Source of the DNA: Streptomyces venezuelae
GTDB lineage: Bacteria > Actinomycetota > Actinomycetes > Streptomycetales > Streptomycetaceae
DNA: 64,000 bases
Assembly: GCF_008642335.1 (NCBI RefSeq)
Contig: NZ_CP029191.1
Coordinates: 4,340,001-4,404,000 of the forward strand
Direction: 5' to 3'
Part shown: one piece after another, positions 18,074 through 25,971 of the stretch
How the letters are laid out: the number at the start of each line of letters is the position of its first letter
Numbering within the stretch: position 1 is the stretch's first letter
The notes under the pieces: generated by a model
Databases searched by the model: none
Seen by the model: only the letters and a program-made list of their open reading frames with translations
What the model was told of the DNA's origin: nothing
Made by a program: the position numbers and the translations under genes

Positions 18074-18158
18074 TCCTGGCCTCGACGCGACCTCTCGCTG
18101 ACGTGTTCCATGCACCGAGCGGGGCCAGGTCTTACCCATTGCGACCTGGTGCCGTGGT

Positions 18159-18555
18159 GTGCATGGACGGACCTCCCTTCGGCTTCGACACCTGGCCCTG
18201 TCTGGCCATGCTCCTCGAATCGACGGGCCCGACGAGGCATCGGCCCGCCGCGCTGCCGCCCTGCTCGGCCTTGACTACACAGAAGCCCGTTTCGGGAGCG
18301 TCCACGAGGTCTACAAGAGCGAGTTGGGCCGCGACTCCCTCGCCGAGCCCACGTCGCGCCACTGGCGGGATCCTCCCGCACATCCACGTCTCCGCCGGAC
18401 TGAAGGCCCAGTCGGCCGACGGCAGGACGAGCCAACTCCTCAGCGCCAAGGCCCAGTTCCTCAGCGAACTGGTGATCGTGGAGGTCACGTCGCCCATGAT
18501 GACCCGGCCCCGGAACCCCGGGCTCTACGACGTACCGCTGCTCACGTTCGGCTGA
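18159..18555 (+). pseudogene. Degenerate coding remnant in two frames
   Basis: Coding-like sequence runs in one frame to about 18350 (including LLGLDYTEARFGSVHEVYKS) and then continues in another frame to a stop at 18553-18555 (LPHIHVSAG, then SELVIVEVTS). The second part has the strand pattern and the HIHV signature of PPC/DUF296-like domains, but this is a weak match. No single start and frame spans it, so I read it as a frameshifted remnant between the phosphatase gene and the convergent replication-like gene. Confidence 0.3.
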
Positions 18556-19189
18556 CCGGCAGGAGCCGGCGGAGCCAGTGATGGGTGGGCGCGATCACCT
18601 TGAGCGCGCCCGCCAGCCAAGCACGCGCCGGAGCGTCCAGCAGCGGCAGTACCGCTTCGAAGTCAGTCTCGTCCTTGTCCCGGGTCGCCTTCGCCTTGTA
18701 GAAGAGCTGCACCTCGGGCGCGAGGTACGGGATGCCCGTCTCGCTTGTTCGCCCGAGTCGGTCGATCGGGAGCCGGATCTCTGGCGTGCGCCGCGAGACC
18801 CACTGGGTACCCTCGGCGACGATCGGCATCGCGCCGGTCGAGGAGTCATGGTGCGGGCAGCCGGGGAGGCGGCTCTTGCTTGGCCGGTTGATCTTCTGGT
18901 GCTCTCGCCAGGTGACGATGTGCAGGTAGCGCTTGTGGTCCGGCCCCTGGTAGCGGCAGATCAGGCCGGCATCGGCGAGCTGGGCGAGGTCATCCTCGAC
19001 ATCGGCGGGGGTGTGGTCCGGACGTAGGACCCAGAGCTGTCCGGCGATGATCGCGGCGTGGTCGCGGTGGCGGCCCTGGTCGTCGGCCTGGGTGAGCATG
19101 CCGAAGAAGGTGCGCTCGGCGGTCAGGGTGACGACGGCCAGGGACTCGGAGACGAAGGCTTCGGGCTTGATGGTGCGGATTCGTGCCAA
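18542..19189 (-). CDS. Chimeric replication-initiator-like / nucleotidyltransferase-tail protein
   Basis: The N-terminal ~120 residues (ARIRTIKPEAF, TAERTFFGMLTQADDQGRHRD, VTWREHQKINRPSKSRLP) match the winged-helix replication-type proteins common in actinobacterial phages and integrative elements. The C-terminal ~80 residues (GIPYLAPEVQLFYKAK, KDETDFEAVLPLLD) instead look like the tail of an aminoglycoside-type nucleotidyltransferase. The join near residue 125 suggests a fusion made by deletion, so replication function is doubtful. TTG 19189 is where family proteins begin; ATG 19264 would add 25 residues. Confidence 0.6.
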   Translation of the reverse strand: MARIRTIKPEAFVSESLAVVTLTAERTFFGMLTQADDQGRHRDHAAIIAGQLWVLRPDHTPADVEDDLAQLADAGLICRYQGPDHKRYLHIVTWREHQKINRPSKSRLPGCPHHDSSTGAMPIVAEGTQWVSRRTPEIRLPIDRLGRTSETGIPYLAPEVQLFYKAKATRDKDETDFEAVLPLLDAPARAWLAGALKVIAPTHHWLRRLLPVSRT

Positions 19190-19264
19190 GAGGGTGCGGT
19201 CCTCACTCGGTTGCCGGTGGGCGTGCAGCCGCGGCTCACCGTCGGTCGGGGGCGGAGTGGGCAT

Positions 19265-19696
19265 AAGGGCAGGGCGGAGACCGGTTGTTCGCGCGGGCGC
19301 GCGGAGAACCGTTCGCGTTTCCTGGGGGTGTCGTCAACATAGCCACACCCAGGTCGCACAAGTCCAGCCCAATGCGGCCGAATCTCTGACGGCAGAAAGG
19401 CTGCCGAGAATCGGGTGAAGAGGGCGGTGCGAAAACGGTAGGGCACGATCGGCGGTTGACCAAATAGTCCCTCGTCGCCGAGCCAGAAGCATCACATCGC
19501 CAAGCGGTTGACGGCCTCCCGGTGGGAAGCTACAACACAACACCCCACGTCAGAGCAGCCCCTTGATGCCGATTGGCATTACGGAACCCGGACTTCAAGG
19601 ACCAGTGAATCCCTCCGCACCGAACTCATGTGCGGCGCAACATAGACCACGATCGCCGGTTAACCAAACCGGCGAATGAACGCTACAACTGGAGCC
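19265..19696. other. Non-coding region with 21-bp repeats and a palindrome
   Basis: No gene is supported here. A 21-bp direct repeat with two mismatches lies at 19444-19464 and 19648-19668 (CACGATCG-S-CGGTT-R-ACCAAA). The second copy extends into an inverted repeat, CGCCGGTT/AACCGGCG, at 19654-19674, 22 bp before the XRE pseudogene start. These could be operators for that regulator or element replication/transfer sites. Confidence 0.4.
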
Positions 19697-19944
19697 ATGG
19701 CAGCACGATCACTTGAAAACGACGGCGCGGGAATACGAGCTGCCCGAACCGTCGAAATTCTCGGCGCAGAACGGGGCATCGCTCAGCGCGAGTTGGCCGC
19801 ATGGCTGCCTGCCCTCGGCCATCCCCTGCCCAACAGGACGCTGTCCCCCATCGAACGCGTCAGCGCCGCTGCGACGTCGACGACCTCCTTGTGATCGCCG
19901 AAGCCCTCCTCGTCTCGCCCCTTGTGCTGCTCCAGGGACCGTGA
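19697..19944 (+). pseudogene. XRE-family helix-turn-helix regulator, frameshifted
   Basis: Begins as a normal small repressor (ERGIAQRELAAWLPALG, then LSPIERV). The expected continuation (RRCDVDDLLVIAEALLVSPL) is in the next frame. One missing base near 19858 explains this: adding a base restores ...IERG-QRRCDVDDLL... to a stop at 19942-19944. The intact protein would be about 80 residues. The unshifted frame stops at 19894 after unrelated residues. Palindrome and repeat sites lie just upstream. Confidence 0.6.
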
Positions 19945-20028
19945 CCGTGACGAGGCTCGTCCCGCACCGCTGACCGAGCACACCCACCACCGAGATAGGA
20001 CCTACGCCCCTTGCAGCGTCACCCCGCG

Positions 20029-20403
20029 ATGCCCTCTACTCCCACACCTGGCGTTCCCGGCGCTGAGGGCGGAGCTTCCCTGCCTCGCCTCTACCGGCCC
20101 GAGGAGATGGCCGAGATCCTCGGTTGCTCGGCCTGGTGGGTCATGGACCGAGCACGCCGCCGCCTGATCCCACACACGCGAGTCGGTCGCGCTTACCGCT
20201 TCACCGCCGGCCACCTCACCGAGATCGTCCGCCTCTACGAGGAGCGGCCGACGCGTGCTGCGCAAGGTGTTGCGGCGGTGGCTGCTCTCGTTTCAGCGCC
20301 CACCGCTCAGGCCACCACGCAACCTCGTCGGGCGCTCGGCACCCCGACGTCGCGCCTGCGTGCTCGGCCGCCGCGCCGGATGCAGTACGACGCGGTCGCG
20401 TAG
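20029..20403 (+). CDS. Excisionase-like MerR/HTH_17 DNA-binding protein
   Basis: A small basic protein with an excisionase-type winged helix near the N-terminus (LYRPEEMAEILGCSAWWVMDRARR, continuing into GRAYRF). It would help the adjacent integrase choose excision over integration. It ends 42 bp before the integrase start on the same strand, the usual xis-int order of actinobacterial integrative elements. ATG 20029 is taken; TTG 20011, with GATAGGA upstream, would add six residues. The C-terminal ~50 residues are low-complexity and Arg/Ala-rich. Confidence 0.65.
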   Translation: MPSTPTPGVPGAEGGASLPRLYRPEEMAEILGCSAWWVMDRARRRLIPHTRVGRAYRFTAGHLTEIVRLYEERPTRAAQGVAAVAALVSAPTAQATTQPRRALGTPTSRLRARPPRRMQYDAVA

Positions 20404-20445
20404 CGCGGCATCAACCGAAACAGAACAAGGGGAGGACAGCAAGAC

Positions 20446-21978
20446 GTGGGCTTCGCGGAGAAGCGCGGAAACTACTGGCGCGGCCGATACAAGATCGAGC
20501 CTGGCAAGCACCTCACGGTCGTCGACGAAAGCGGCAAGGCGATCAAGTTCGCGACCAAGGGCGAGGCCCAGCGCGCCGCGAGCGAGGCCGAGAACAAATA
20601 CAGGCGCGGCGACTGGCGCGACCCGGCACTGGGCCAGGAGACATTCGGCGAGTACGCGAGCCGCTGGTACGAGGCCCAGGACTTGGCCGCGTCGACGATG
20701 CAGAACTACAAGCGCCACATCGAGGAGCATCTGCTCCCCGACTTCGAGGACAAGGCGCTTGCCGGCATCCTGCGCACGGATGTCGAGCTGTGGGAGAAGA
20801 AGGAGAAGGCCGTCTACGCGGCCTCCAGCGTTAAGACCTGGCGCTCGACGCTCCACCTGATCTTCGAGGACGCGATCGATGAGGGCCTGATCACCTCGAA
20901 CCCGGCGGCCAGACGACGCGGGCGAGGCAAGCGCGCCGGTCGCTCCCGAGACCGAGGCCCAGAGAAGGTGGTCACCGATGCGCTCGGCGTCCTGTTGACT
21001 GCCGAGCGGGCCGCTCTCCTGTCGGGTCGCGACGACGAGTTCGTCGCCGTGGTCCTCAAGGGGTACATCGGCATGCGCTGGGGCGAGATCGTCGGCCTTG
21101 AAACCACGTTCGTCCGCCCTGGGGCCGTCCGTGTCGAGTGGCAGCTGTACGAACTCGACACGAGCGAGCTGGTGCGCTGCCCGCCCAAGGACGACAGCTA
21201 CCGCACCATTGACTCGATGGGCTGGTGGTTGGCTCTGGTCGCCAACCACGTCGCACGTACGAAGCCCACACCGTGCCCCTGCCACGGCAAGACCTATGTC
21301 TTCCGAGGCCAGGGCGCAGCTCGCACCGGCGGCCACCAGGGCGCGAAGCTCGTCGACGTCGCGCGTCGGGCCAGCGTCTCCACTGGCACGGTGTCCAACG
21401 TCCTCAACCACCCCGAGCGCGTCACCGAGGCCACGCGAGCGAAGGTCGAGCAGGCCATCGCGGACCTCGGATTCGTACGGGGCGGCACTGCGCCGGAGCC
21501 TGCCGCTCACTGGCGCAGAAACGGTTTTGCGACCTGGCTGTTCACGCCGGCGGTCTCTGGCTGGTATCCGAAGAAGGCGCCACAGGAGCCACGGCCGGTG
21601 CCCCTGCTTGGAGAGCCGTGGCTCGGTGTCCCAGCACGGGGGCGGGGTGCCAGCGATCGGGCCGACGCCTGCTGGCTCCCGATAGCCAAAGGACTCACGC
21701 CCCACGGCCTCCGCCACACGCACCGGACGATGATGGAGGACCTGGGGACCGAGAAGGTGCTCATGGACGAACGCATGGGCCACATCGACGGCTCGGTCTC
21801 GGCGCGCTACGCCCACGTCACCCCAGGCATGCGCAAACGCCTCATGCTGGGACTGACCGAGCAATGGGAGGCAGCGCTCGACACCCGCCTCGCGATGAGC
21901 TCCACGTCACCTGTGCGCGCCCTCAATGATCTCCTGCACGCACGCAAGCAGGCCCGTGGCCTGACGACGCCTGATTGA
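20446..21978 (+). CDS. Tyrosine integrase with embedded LacI-type HTH
   Basis: A 510-residue site-specific recombinase. Catalytic residues are Arg211 (GMRWGE), His420-x-x-Arg423 (HGLRHTH), His446 (MGHIDGS) and Tyr455 (SARYAHV). A SAM-like core-binding domain spans residues ~65-150. Between Arg211 and His420, residues ~301-345 (KLVDVARRASVSTGTVSNVL and on to ADLGFVRG) match the N-terminal HTH plus hinge start of LacI regulators, which is unusual in a tyrosine recombinase. The GTG start has GGGGAGG upstream. A related, broken copy lies at 35.6-36.75 kb. Its target is probably the tRNA-Pro gene, a copy of whose 3' half lies 1.65 kb downstream. Confidence 0.85.
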   Translation: MGFAEKRGNYWRGRYKIEPGKHLTVVDESGKAIKFATKGEAQRAASEAENKYRRGDWRDPALGQETFGEYASRWYEAQDLAASTMQNYKRHIEEHLLPDFEDKALAGILRTDVELWEKKEKAVYAASSVKTWRSTLHLIFEDAIDEGLITSNPAARRRGRGKRAGRSRDRGPEKVVTDALGVLLTAERAALLSGRDDEFVAVVLKGYIGMRWGEIVGLETTFVRPGAVRVEWQLYELDTSELVRCPPKDDSYRTIDSMGWWLALVANHVARTKPTPCPCHGKTYVFRGQGAARTGGHQGAKLVDVARRASVSTGTVSNVLNHPERVTEATRAKVEQAIADLGFVRGGTAPEPAAHWRRNGFATWLFTPAVSGWYPKKAPQEPRPVPLLGEPWLGVPARGRGASDRADACWLPIAKGLTPHGLRHTHRTMMEDLGTEKVLMDERMGHIDGSVSARYAHVTPGMRKRLMLGLTEQWEAALDTRLAMSSTSPVRALNDLLHARKQARGLTTPD

Positions 21979-21988
21979 TGTGCGACAC

Positions 21989-22021
21989 CTGCGCCCCACG
22001 CGATCACCGCGTGGGGCGCAG
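21989..22021. terminator. Bidirectional terminator hairpin
   Basis: A perfect 14-bp inverted repeat (CTGCGCCCCACGCG) with a 5-nt loop lies between the convergent integrase and the zinc-ribbon gene. There is no clear U-tract, as is common in Streptomyces. Confidence 0.7.
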
Positions 22022-22059
22022 CGCTTGCTTCGCGTCACGGCTGCTTCTATTGCCTGGGA

Positions 22060-22524
22060 TCAGACGGTGAAGGCTTCCCCGCATACGAGGCAGTGATACG
22101 GGCGGGACGCGTCTTCGGGGACCTTTACCGGCTCGTACGAGTGGCATGGGGACGTCACGATGACCATGTCGTCGGGCTCGGTGAGCGGGGTCGGTACGTC
22201 CGGTGCGTCGATGCCGCCTTTGCAGTCGAACCTCACGTGCTTGCTGCTGGCTCCCTTGAACGCGTCCCGCAATCCTTGCTCGACCTCTCGCGTCGCTGCA
22301 GGAATAGTCACACCTTGGGCGTATTCGAGTTGCTCCTGCGTCCACCAGGAGTCCATCCCTGCTGGCTTCCCGCACAGAGGACAGTGGTAGGCCGCCGGGG
22401 CGGGCTGCGTTTCGGCTTCTTCGTTCGCCGGACCGTGATGCCACTTGAACTGGCGTACGCAGTGCGGGCATTCCCGACGGAGGAACCCGTCGTGATCCAG
22501 AGGGAAGGTCAACTGGATGTCCAT
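22060..22524 (-). CDS. Small zinc-ribbon protein of unknown function
   Basis: A 154-residue protein with three CxxC pairs: CPHC near residue 19, CPLC near residue 48 and CLVC near the C-terminus. It probably folds around one or two zinc ions. I do not recognise the family. It begins one base after the stop of the TIR-like gene, so the two form an operon and probably one functional module. Confidence 0.65.
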   Translation of the reverse strand: MDIQLTFPLDHDGFLRRECPHCVRQFKWHHGPANEEAETQPAPAAYHCPLCGKPAGMDSWWTQEQLEYAQGVTIPAATREVEQGLRDAFKGASSKHVRFDCKGGIDAPDVPTPLTEPDDMVIVTSPCHSYEPVKVPEDASRPYHCLVCGEAFTV

Positions 22525-22525
22525 G

Positions 22526-23434
22526 TCACGCTCCGCTCACGAACTCGTCGATCTCGATTGGTGTCCCATCGGCGGTCTTGGCACTGATGGTGATGTTGAA
22601 GTACGAGTTCGAGCGTGACGCGAGAGAGTCCGACGACATGCGCCCCACGCGCACGGACTTGCCTTCGGGTAGCTTCGGGACGGGGAACTCGTCTGCGTTT
22701 CGCATGACGAGGCCAACCTTGGCATCCGCGTCGACGTCGAGGTCGTACACGTCACCGGGACCGTGGTTGGTGATCTCGACAGCGTCGATCTTCCCGCGCC
22801 CATTGTCGATGTACCGGGCCTTGAGCCGGGGTGTGCCGGACGCCTGAGATGACGGCAGTTTCCGGCCCATCGGGAGCCCGCCGCCCGGAGGAACAGGTGG
22901 GGTCAGGTCCCCAGCCTCATGCCAGTCCGTTCCTGTTAGCCGGATGGCGCACCCTGCGGTTTCTAGACGGGTCGCGAGATCCTGCCGCTTCTTAACGCTG
23001 TTGTCGAGGCGGACGACATGTCGGCCGTGGATGTCGCTGAAGACCTTCACCTGTCCGAGTTCCACGATCACAGTGCGATCCGCGTCTCGCCCCACGGCCA
23101 TGCCCGCCTCGAAGAGCACATTCGGGCGGGGCTGCATCTGCGGGTTGCACTCTGGATCGCCTGGGTGAGTCAGGCTCTCGTGCAGATAGGTGACGTCGTC
23201 CGGAGTCTGCAGGACGACGACGGCCTGGGCGCTACCGAATGCCGCGTCGAGGATCTCTCCGATATACGGCGAGCCCTTTCCCGTCATGCGGCCTGCTTCC
23301 GACCACTCGATCGGGTCGAGTCCGATAGCACGCAGGAACTCAAACAGTCCCCGGCGTGCGCGCTCGTTGCGTCCGTGGATCACGAACACTCTGCGGCGGT
23401 CCACCCCACGCCCGTCTTCTGATGTGGTCGGCAT
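22526..23434 (-). CDS. TIR-like nucleotide-binding effector (PF10137/CAP12-type)
   Basis: A 302-residue protein whose N-terminal ~150 residues match the TIR-like predicted nucleotide-binding family (RVFVIHGRNE, LFEFLRAIGLDPIEWSEA, AQAVVVLQTPDD, NVLFEAGMAVG). Members act as NADases in antiphage systems when activated. A linker (GDLTPPVPPGGG) leads to a C-terminal ~95-residue beta-sandwich-like domain that could be the sensor. GGGAG precedes the ATG. It is the first gene of a two-gene operon with the zinc-ribbon protein, 190 bp from the attachment site, a common place for defence cargo. Confidence 0.75.
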   Translation of the reverse strand: MPTTSEDGRGVDRRRVFVIHGRNERARRGLFEFLRAIGLDPIEWSEAGRMTGKGSPYIGEILDAAFGSAQAVVVLQTPDDVTYLHESLTHPGDPECNPQMQPRPNVLFEAGMAVGRDADRTVIVELGQVKVFSDIHGRHVVRLDNSVKKRQDLATRLETAGCAIRLTGTDWHEAGDLTPPVPPGGGLPMGRKLPSSQASGTPRLKARYIDNGRGKIDAVEITNHGPGDVYDLDVDADAKVGLVMRNADEFPVPKLPEGKSVRVGRMSSDSLASRSNSYFNITISAKTADGTPIEIDEFVSGA

Positions 23435-23517
23435 GCCTTGCTCCCTGCTGATGTACGAGAGACCTGTGCCACTCGACGTTAGCGGCAGGGTCTGACAACG
23501 GACTCAGCTGACGAGAT

Positions 23518-23557
23518 TGGGAGCCAGATGCGAAGATCGGCTCCCAAACGGCTCCCA
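23518..23557. repeat. GGCTCCCA repeats beside the att core (possible integrase arm sites)
   Basis: GGCTCCCA occurs at 23539 and 23550, 11 bp apart (one helical turn), and inverted as TGGGAGCC at 23518. All lie about 70-110 bp from the att core on the left-element side. They differ from the repeats on the right element's arms, which fits two integrases with different arm specificity. Confidence 0.4.
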
Positions 23558-23576
23558 GAGTGGCCTCGGAAACCAC

Positions 23577-23613
23577 TCAGGGGCCTGATCCACTGAGTGG
23601 ATCAGGCCCCTGA
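23577..23613. terminator. Hairpin beside the att copy
   Basis: A perfect 17-bp stem (TCAGGGGCCTGATCCAC) with a 3-nt loop sits 12 bp before the attachment core. It occupies the same relative position as the hairpin downstream of the intact tRNA-Pro, so it is probably the tRNA-type terminator carried with this att end. Confidence 0.65.
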
Positions 23614-23625
23614 CCTGGTACTTCA

Positions 23626-23670
23626 CTGTCGGGGTGGCGGGATTTGAACCCACGACCTCTTCGTCCCGAA
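23626..23670 (-). repeat. Internal attachment-site copy (tRNA-Pro 3' half)
   Basis: 45 bp identical to 36867-36911. It comprises 4 bp of downstream flank plus the tRNA-Pro from its 3' end to the start of the anticodon loop. After the core the sequence diverges (TTAGGCCC instead of GAAGCGCG), so this is not a full tRNA gene. Crossover at the anticodon loop is typical of tyrosine integrases. This copy is the junction between two tandem elements. Confidence 0.9.
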
Positions 23671-23778
23671 TTAGGCCCTGGAAGATTGCCGAATTGGTAC
23701 CCAGGCCAAAGATGCAGTTCAGGGCATTGGGATGCGTCGGTCTCCGTTGGTGCCTCGGAGTCACCGTCTCGAGATCAT

Positions 23779-23794
23779 CTCCAGGATTTCTCCA
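23779..23794 (+). repeat. Arm-type repeat, left arm of the right-hand element
   Basis: CTCCAGGATTTCTCCA, 108 bp right of the att core. The same 16 bp occur at 36783-36798, left of the other core. In the circular form the two would flank attP as direct repeats, so they are good candidates for integrase arm-binding sites. Confidence 0.5.
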
Positions 23795-24096
23795 TGGAGG
23801 TATGAGCAGGGGCGCCGGGATTCGCTGCAGCTGTATCCGTGCGCGCCACTCTGCGTCGGGACCTACGGTAGGCGGGCGACTGAGTCCGAGACCTTCGCAG
23901 AGCGATTATCCGATCTTGACCCACGAGCGTTCGTGGGCGTATGCGAAACACGAATCAGCACTGCTCAGTGCGCACGCTGGGTGTCGACGGGCTCCCACGG
24001 TCCGGAGCGGAGTGGGCGGCGTTCGGGGCCGGCAATGAGACCGCCACCGCTAGCGAAGCCGGCGCCAACGTCTGGGCAGAACCCGAGGGACCTGCT

Positions 24097-24152
24097 TGTT
24101 TGCACAAACATCGCCAGGTCGCTTGGAAACTGTATACGCAAACATCTATGGT
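24097..24152 (+). promoter_or_regulatory. Promoter and CAAACA operator array upstream of the dndB-like gene
   Basis: A possible promoter has -35 TTGGAA (24123-24128) and -10 TATGGT (24147-24152) with an 18-bp spacer. An inverted repeat TGTTTG-CA-CAAACA lies at 24097-24110, and CAAACA recurs at 24139 (inside the spacer) and 24160. Repeats overlapping the promoter suggest repression, perhaps autoregulation, since DndB proteins are known dnd repressors. The rest of 23671-24096 shows no gene. Confidence 0.45.
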
Positions 24153-24180
24153 GGAGTTACAAACAGCCTGAGGAGGCGGC

Positions 24181-25461
24181 ATGGCGACTGTGCACACGGC
24201 GATTCGGGGCAAGATGGGATCGACGCCGTACTACGTGACGACGATGAAGGTGAGTGACCTTGTCCAGGTCGCGCGGCCGGCGAGCGAGCAGGAGGAGTGG
24301 GCCACCACCGGGCTGACCGAACGCCTGCAGCGCGAGCTCAACGAGACCCGGGTGCGGACCGAGATTGCGCCGTACCTGGCGAACTCGCCGGACCGGTTCT
24401 TCGGAGCCCTCATCGTCCTGCTGGACGCGGACGAGGAGCCGGAGTTCGAGTCCTTCAGCGAGGTGGCAAAGAGCCTCCCGAAGGCGTACCGGTCCACGAT
24501 GTCGAAGGAGTCCTTCGGTTTCCTGACCATCGAAAGCGGCGATCGCATCATCCTCGACGGGCAGCACCGCTTCGCCGCGCTGCGCGAGGTGGTCATCGGC
24601 CGCACGGTCGAGGGCGACCAGGCCAAGTTCGTCTCGGATGATGAGGTGACGATCATCATCGTCCCGCGCATCTCCACCCAGCACACCCGGAAGATCTTCA
24701 ACAAGGTCAACCGCTACGCGAAGAACACCAGCCGCGGAGACAACATCCTCACCAGCGAGGACGACGGTTTCGCCATCCTCACCCGCCGCCTCGCGGACGA
24801 CGACGGTCCGCTCGCCGGGAAGAACCACAAGGGCGAGTCGCTGGTCAACTACAAGACCAACACCATCGCCGACCGGAGCGTCCAGCTCACGACCCTCAGC
24901 GCCGTCTACGAGACTGTCCGCATCATCGCCGAGCACTACGAGATGGCGGATGCGCTGAACGAGAAGAAGACCCACGTTCGCCCCGCAGAGGACGTCCTGG
25001 ACCAGGGCTACGAGCACGTACAGGGCTGGTGGACGACCGTCCTGGACGGTATGCCGATGCTCAAGCATGGCCGCGACAACACCAAGGTGCTCCCCGACCT
25101 GCGGGCCAAGGACACTGACTACGGGCTGCTGTTCAAGCCTGCCACCCACATCGTGCTGTTCCAGGCGCTCTCCCAGATCATGGAGGCGGACGAAGAGCTG
25201 ACCCTCAAGGATGCCGTCGAGCGTGCATACAGGGTCGACTGGAAGATCACGAGCCCGCTGTGGCGCGACGTTCTGATCAACTCCGCCTACAACATCCTCA
25301 CGAAGAAGGAGAACTACAACCTCGCCGCAGACCTGCTGACCTACCTCGTCGTCGGCGACAAGGTGCCTGTCAATGACATCCAGCAGCTGCGCGTCCGTAT
25401 CGCGGCGGCCCGCGGCGCCGACGAAAAGACTTTCACGCTCCCGGCCCCGCTCTCGAACTGA
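24181..25461 (+). CDS. dndB: DndB-like DGQHR-domain protein (orphan)
   Basis: A 426-residue protein with the DGQHR motif at 126-130 (IILDGQHRFAAL) and the downstream pattern IIIVPRISTQHTRKIFNKVNRYAKN, cut here as VPRISTQHTRKIFNKVN, of the DndB/DGQHR family. DndB binds DNA and represses the dnd operon, tuning phosphorothioation. TGAGGAGG lies four bases before the ATG. No dndC, dndD or dndE accompanies it: it stands alone at the left end of the right-hand element, 20+ kb from the dndA at the window edge. It might modulate the host dnd system, or belong to another DGQHR branch. Confidence 0.7.
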   Translation: MATVHTAIRGKMGSTPYYVTTMKVSDLVQVARPASEQEEWATTGLTERLQRELNETRVRTEIAPYLANSPDRFFGALIVLLDADEEPEFESFSEVAKSLPKAYRSTMSKESFGFLTIESGDRIILDGQHRFAALREVVIGRTVEGDQAKFVSDDEVTIIIVPRISTQHTRKIFNKVNRYAKNTSRGDNILTSEDDGFAILTRRLADDDGPLAGKNHKGESLVNYKTNTIADRSVQLTTLSAVYETVRIIAEHYEMADALNEKKTHVRPAEDVLDQGYEHVQGWWTTVLDGMPMLKHGRDNTKVLPDLRAKDTDYGLLFKPATHIVLFQALSQIMEADEELTLKDAVERAYRVDWKITSPLWRDVLINSAYNILTKKENYNLAADLLTYLVVGDKVPVNDIQQLRVRIAAARGADEKTFTLPAPLSN

Positions 25462-25971
25462 CCGCTACGGGCGACTCAACGATTCCATGGCTTGCAGCCC
25501 AGAATGAATCGGGGCTGCAAGCCATCAAAATGCTGTCGCACACATTCACGTGACCTCTACTCAGGTGTCTAAACGATCCATCGGCCGAGACAGCCCGCCC
25601 GATGGTACTCCTGAGGGATAGCCCGATCGAAGTGACAGCGCCCCCAACTCCCGGCCGTGCAGTCGTCATCGGAGGTAAAGTCGCGGACCGGGCAGGGGCG
25701 TAGGCCAATTCATGGCGTACGCCCCCTGCGGTAAGAGCTGTTCTCGCGGCAACGTGACGAGCTCTCGGCGTTCACGGAAACCTGGTGGAGCCCACGCTCC
25801 GGGAGATTAGGAGCATTTGAGCTTCCCTTCAAGGACAACCTTGAAGGGGAAGTGCTCGTAGTTGCTTCGAACGGGACACTGCTTCGGGAATCTGGAACCG
25901 CTCAGGTTACTGACTTCCCTCATCACTCGCATTGGTGACCCGTACCATTTGACGGGCTGGCACCACAATCC
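25462..25971. other. Non-coding region with a strong hairpin
   Basis: 510 bp between convergent genes. An imperfect inverted repeat at 25819-25857 (GAGCTTCCCTTCAAGG against CCTTGAAGGGGAAGTGCTC, loop ACAA, two bulges) probably terminates one or both genes. G+C falls from left to right, marking the edge of the low-G+C NLR module. An open frame at 25433-25708 on the minus strand has no coding character. Confidence 0.5.

Larger units (their letters stand above)
18542..23670. mobile_element. Integration module of a left-hand tRNA-Pro element (left end not seen)
   Basis: Replication-like, regulator, excisionase and integrase genes, then a TIR module, ending at a 45-bp copy of the tRNA-Pro 3' half (23626-23670). 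I found no further copy of this core to the left, so the element's left boundary is outside the window or lost. The dnd-linked and sugar/metG genes may be its cargo. The transfer genes expected of a conjugative element are not visible on this side. Confidence 0.6.

Noticed and set aside
1..23500. A third att core marking the left end of the outer element
   Set aside because: No further copy of the 45-bp tRNA-Pro core was seen in the intergenic regions; none is reported.
25433..25708. Possible 91-residue gene on the minus strand
   Set aside because: It overlaps the dndB 3' end, lacks a ribosome site and has no coding bias.
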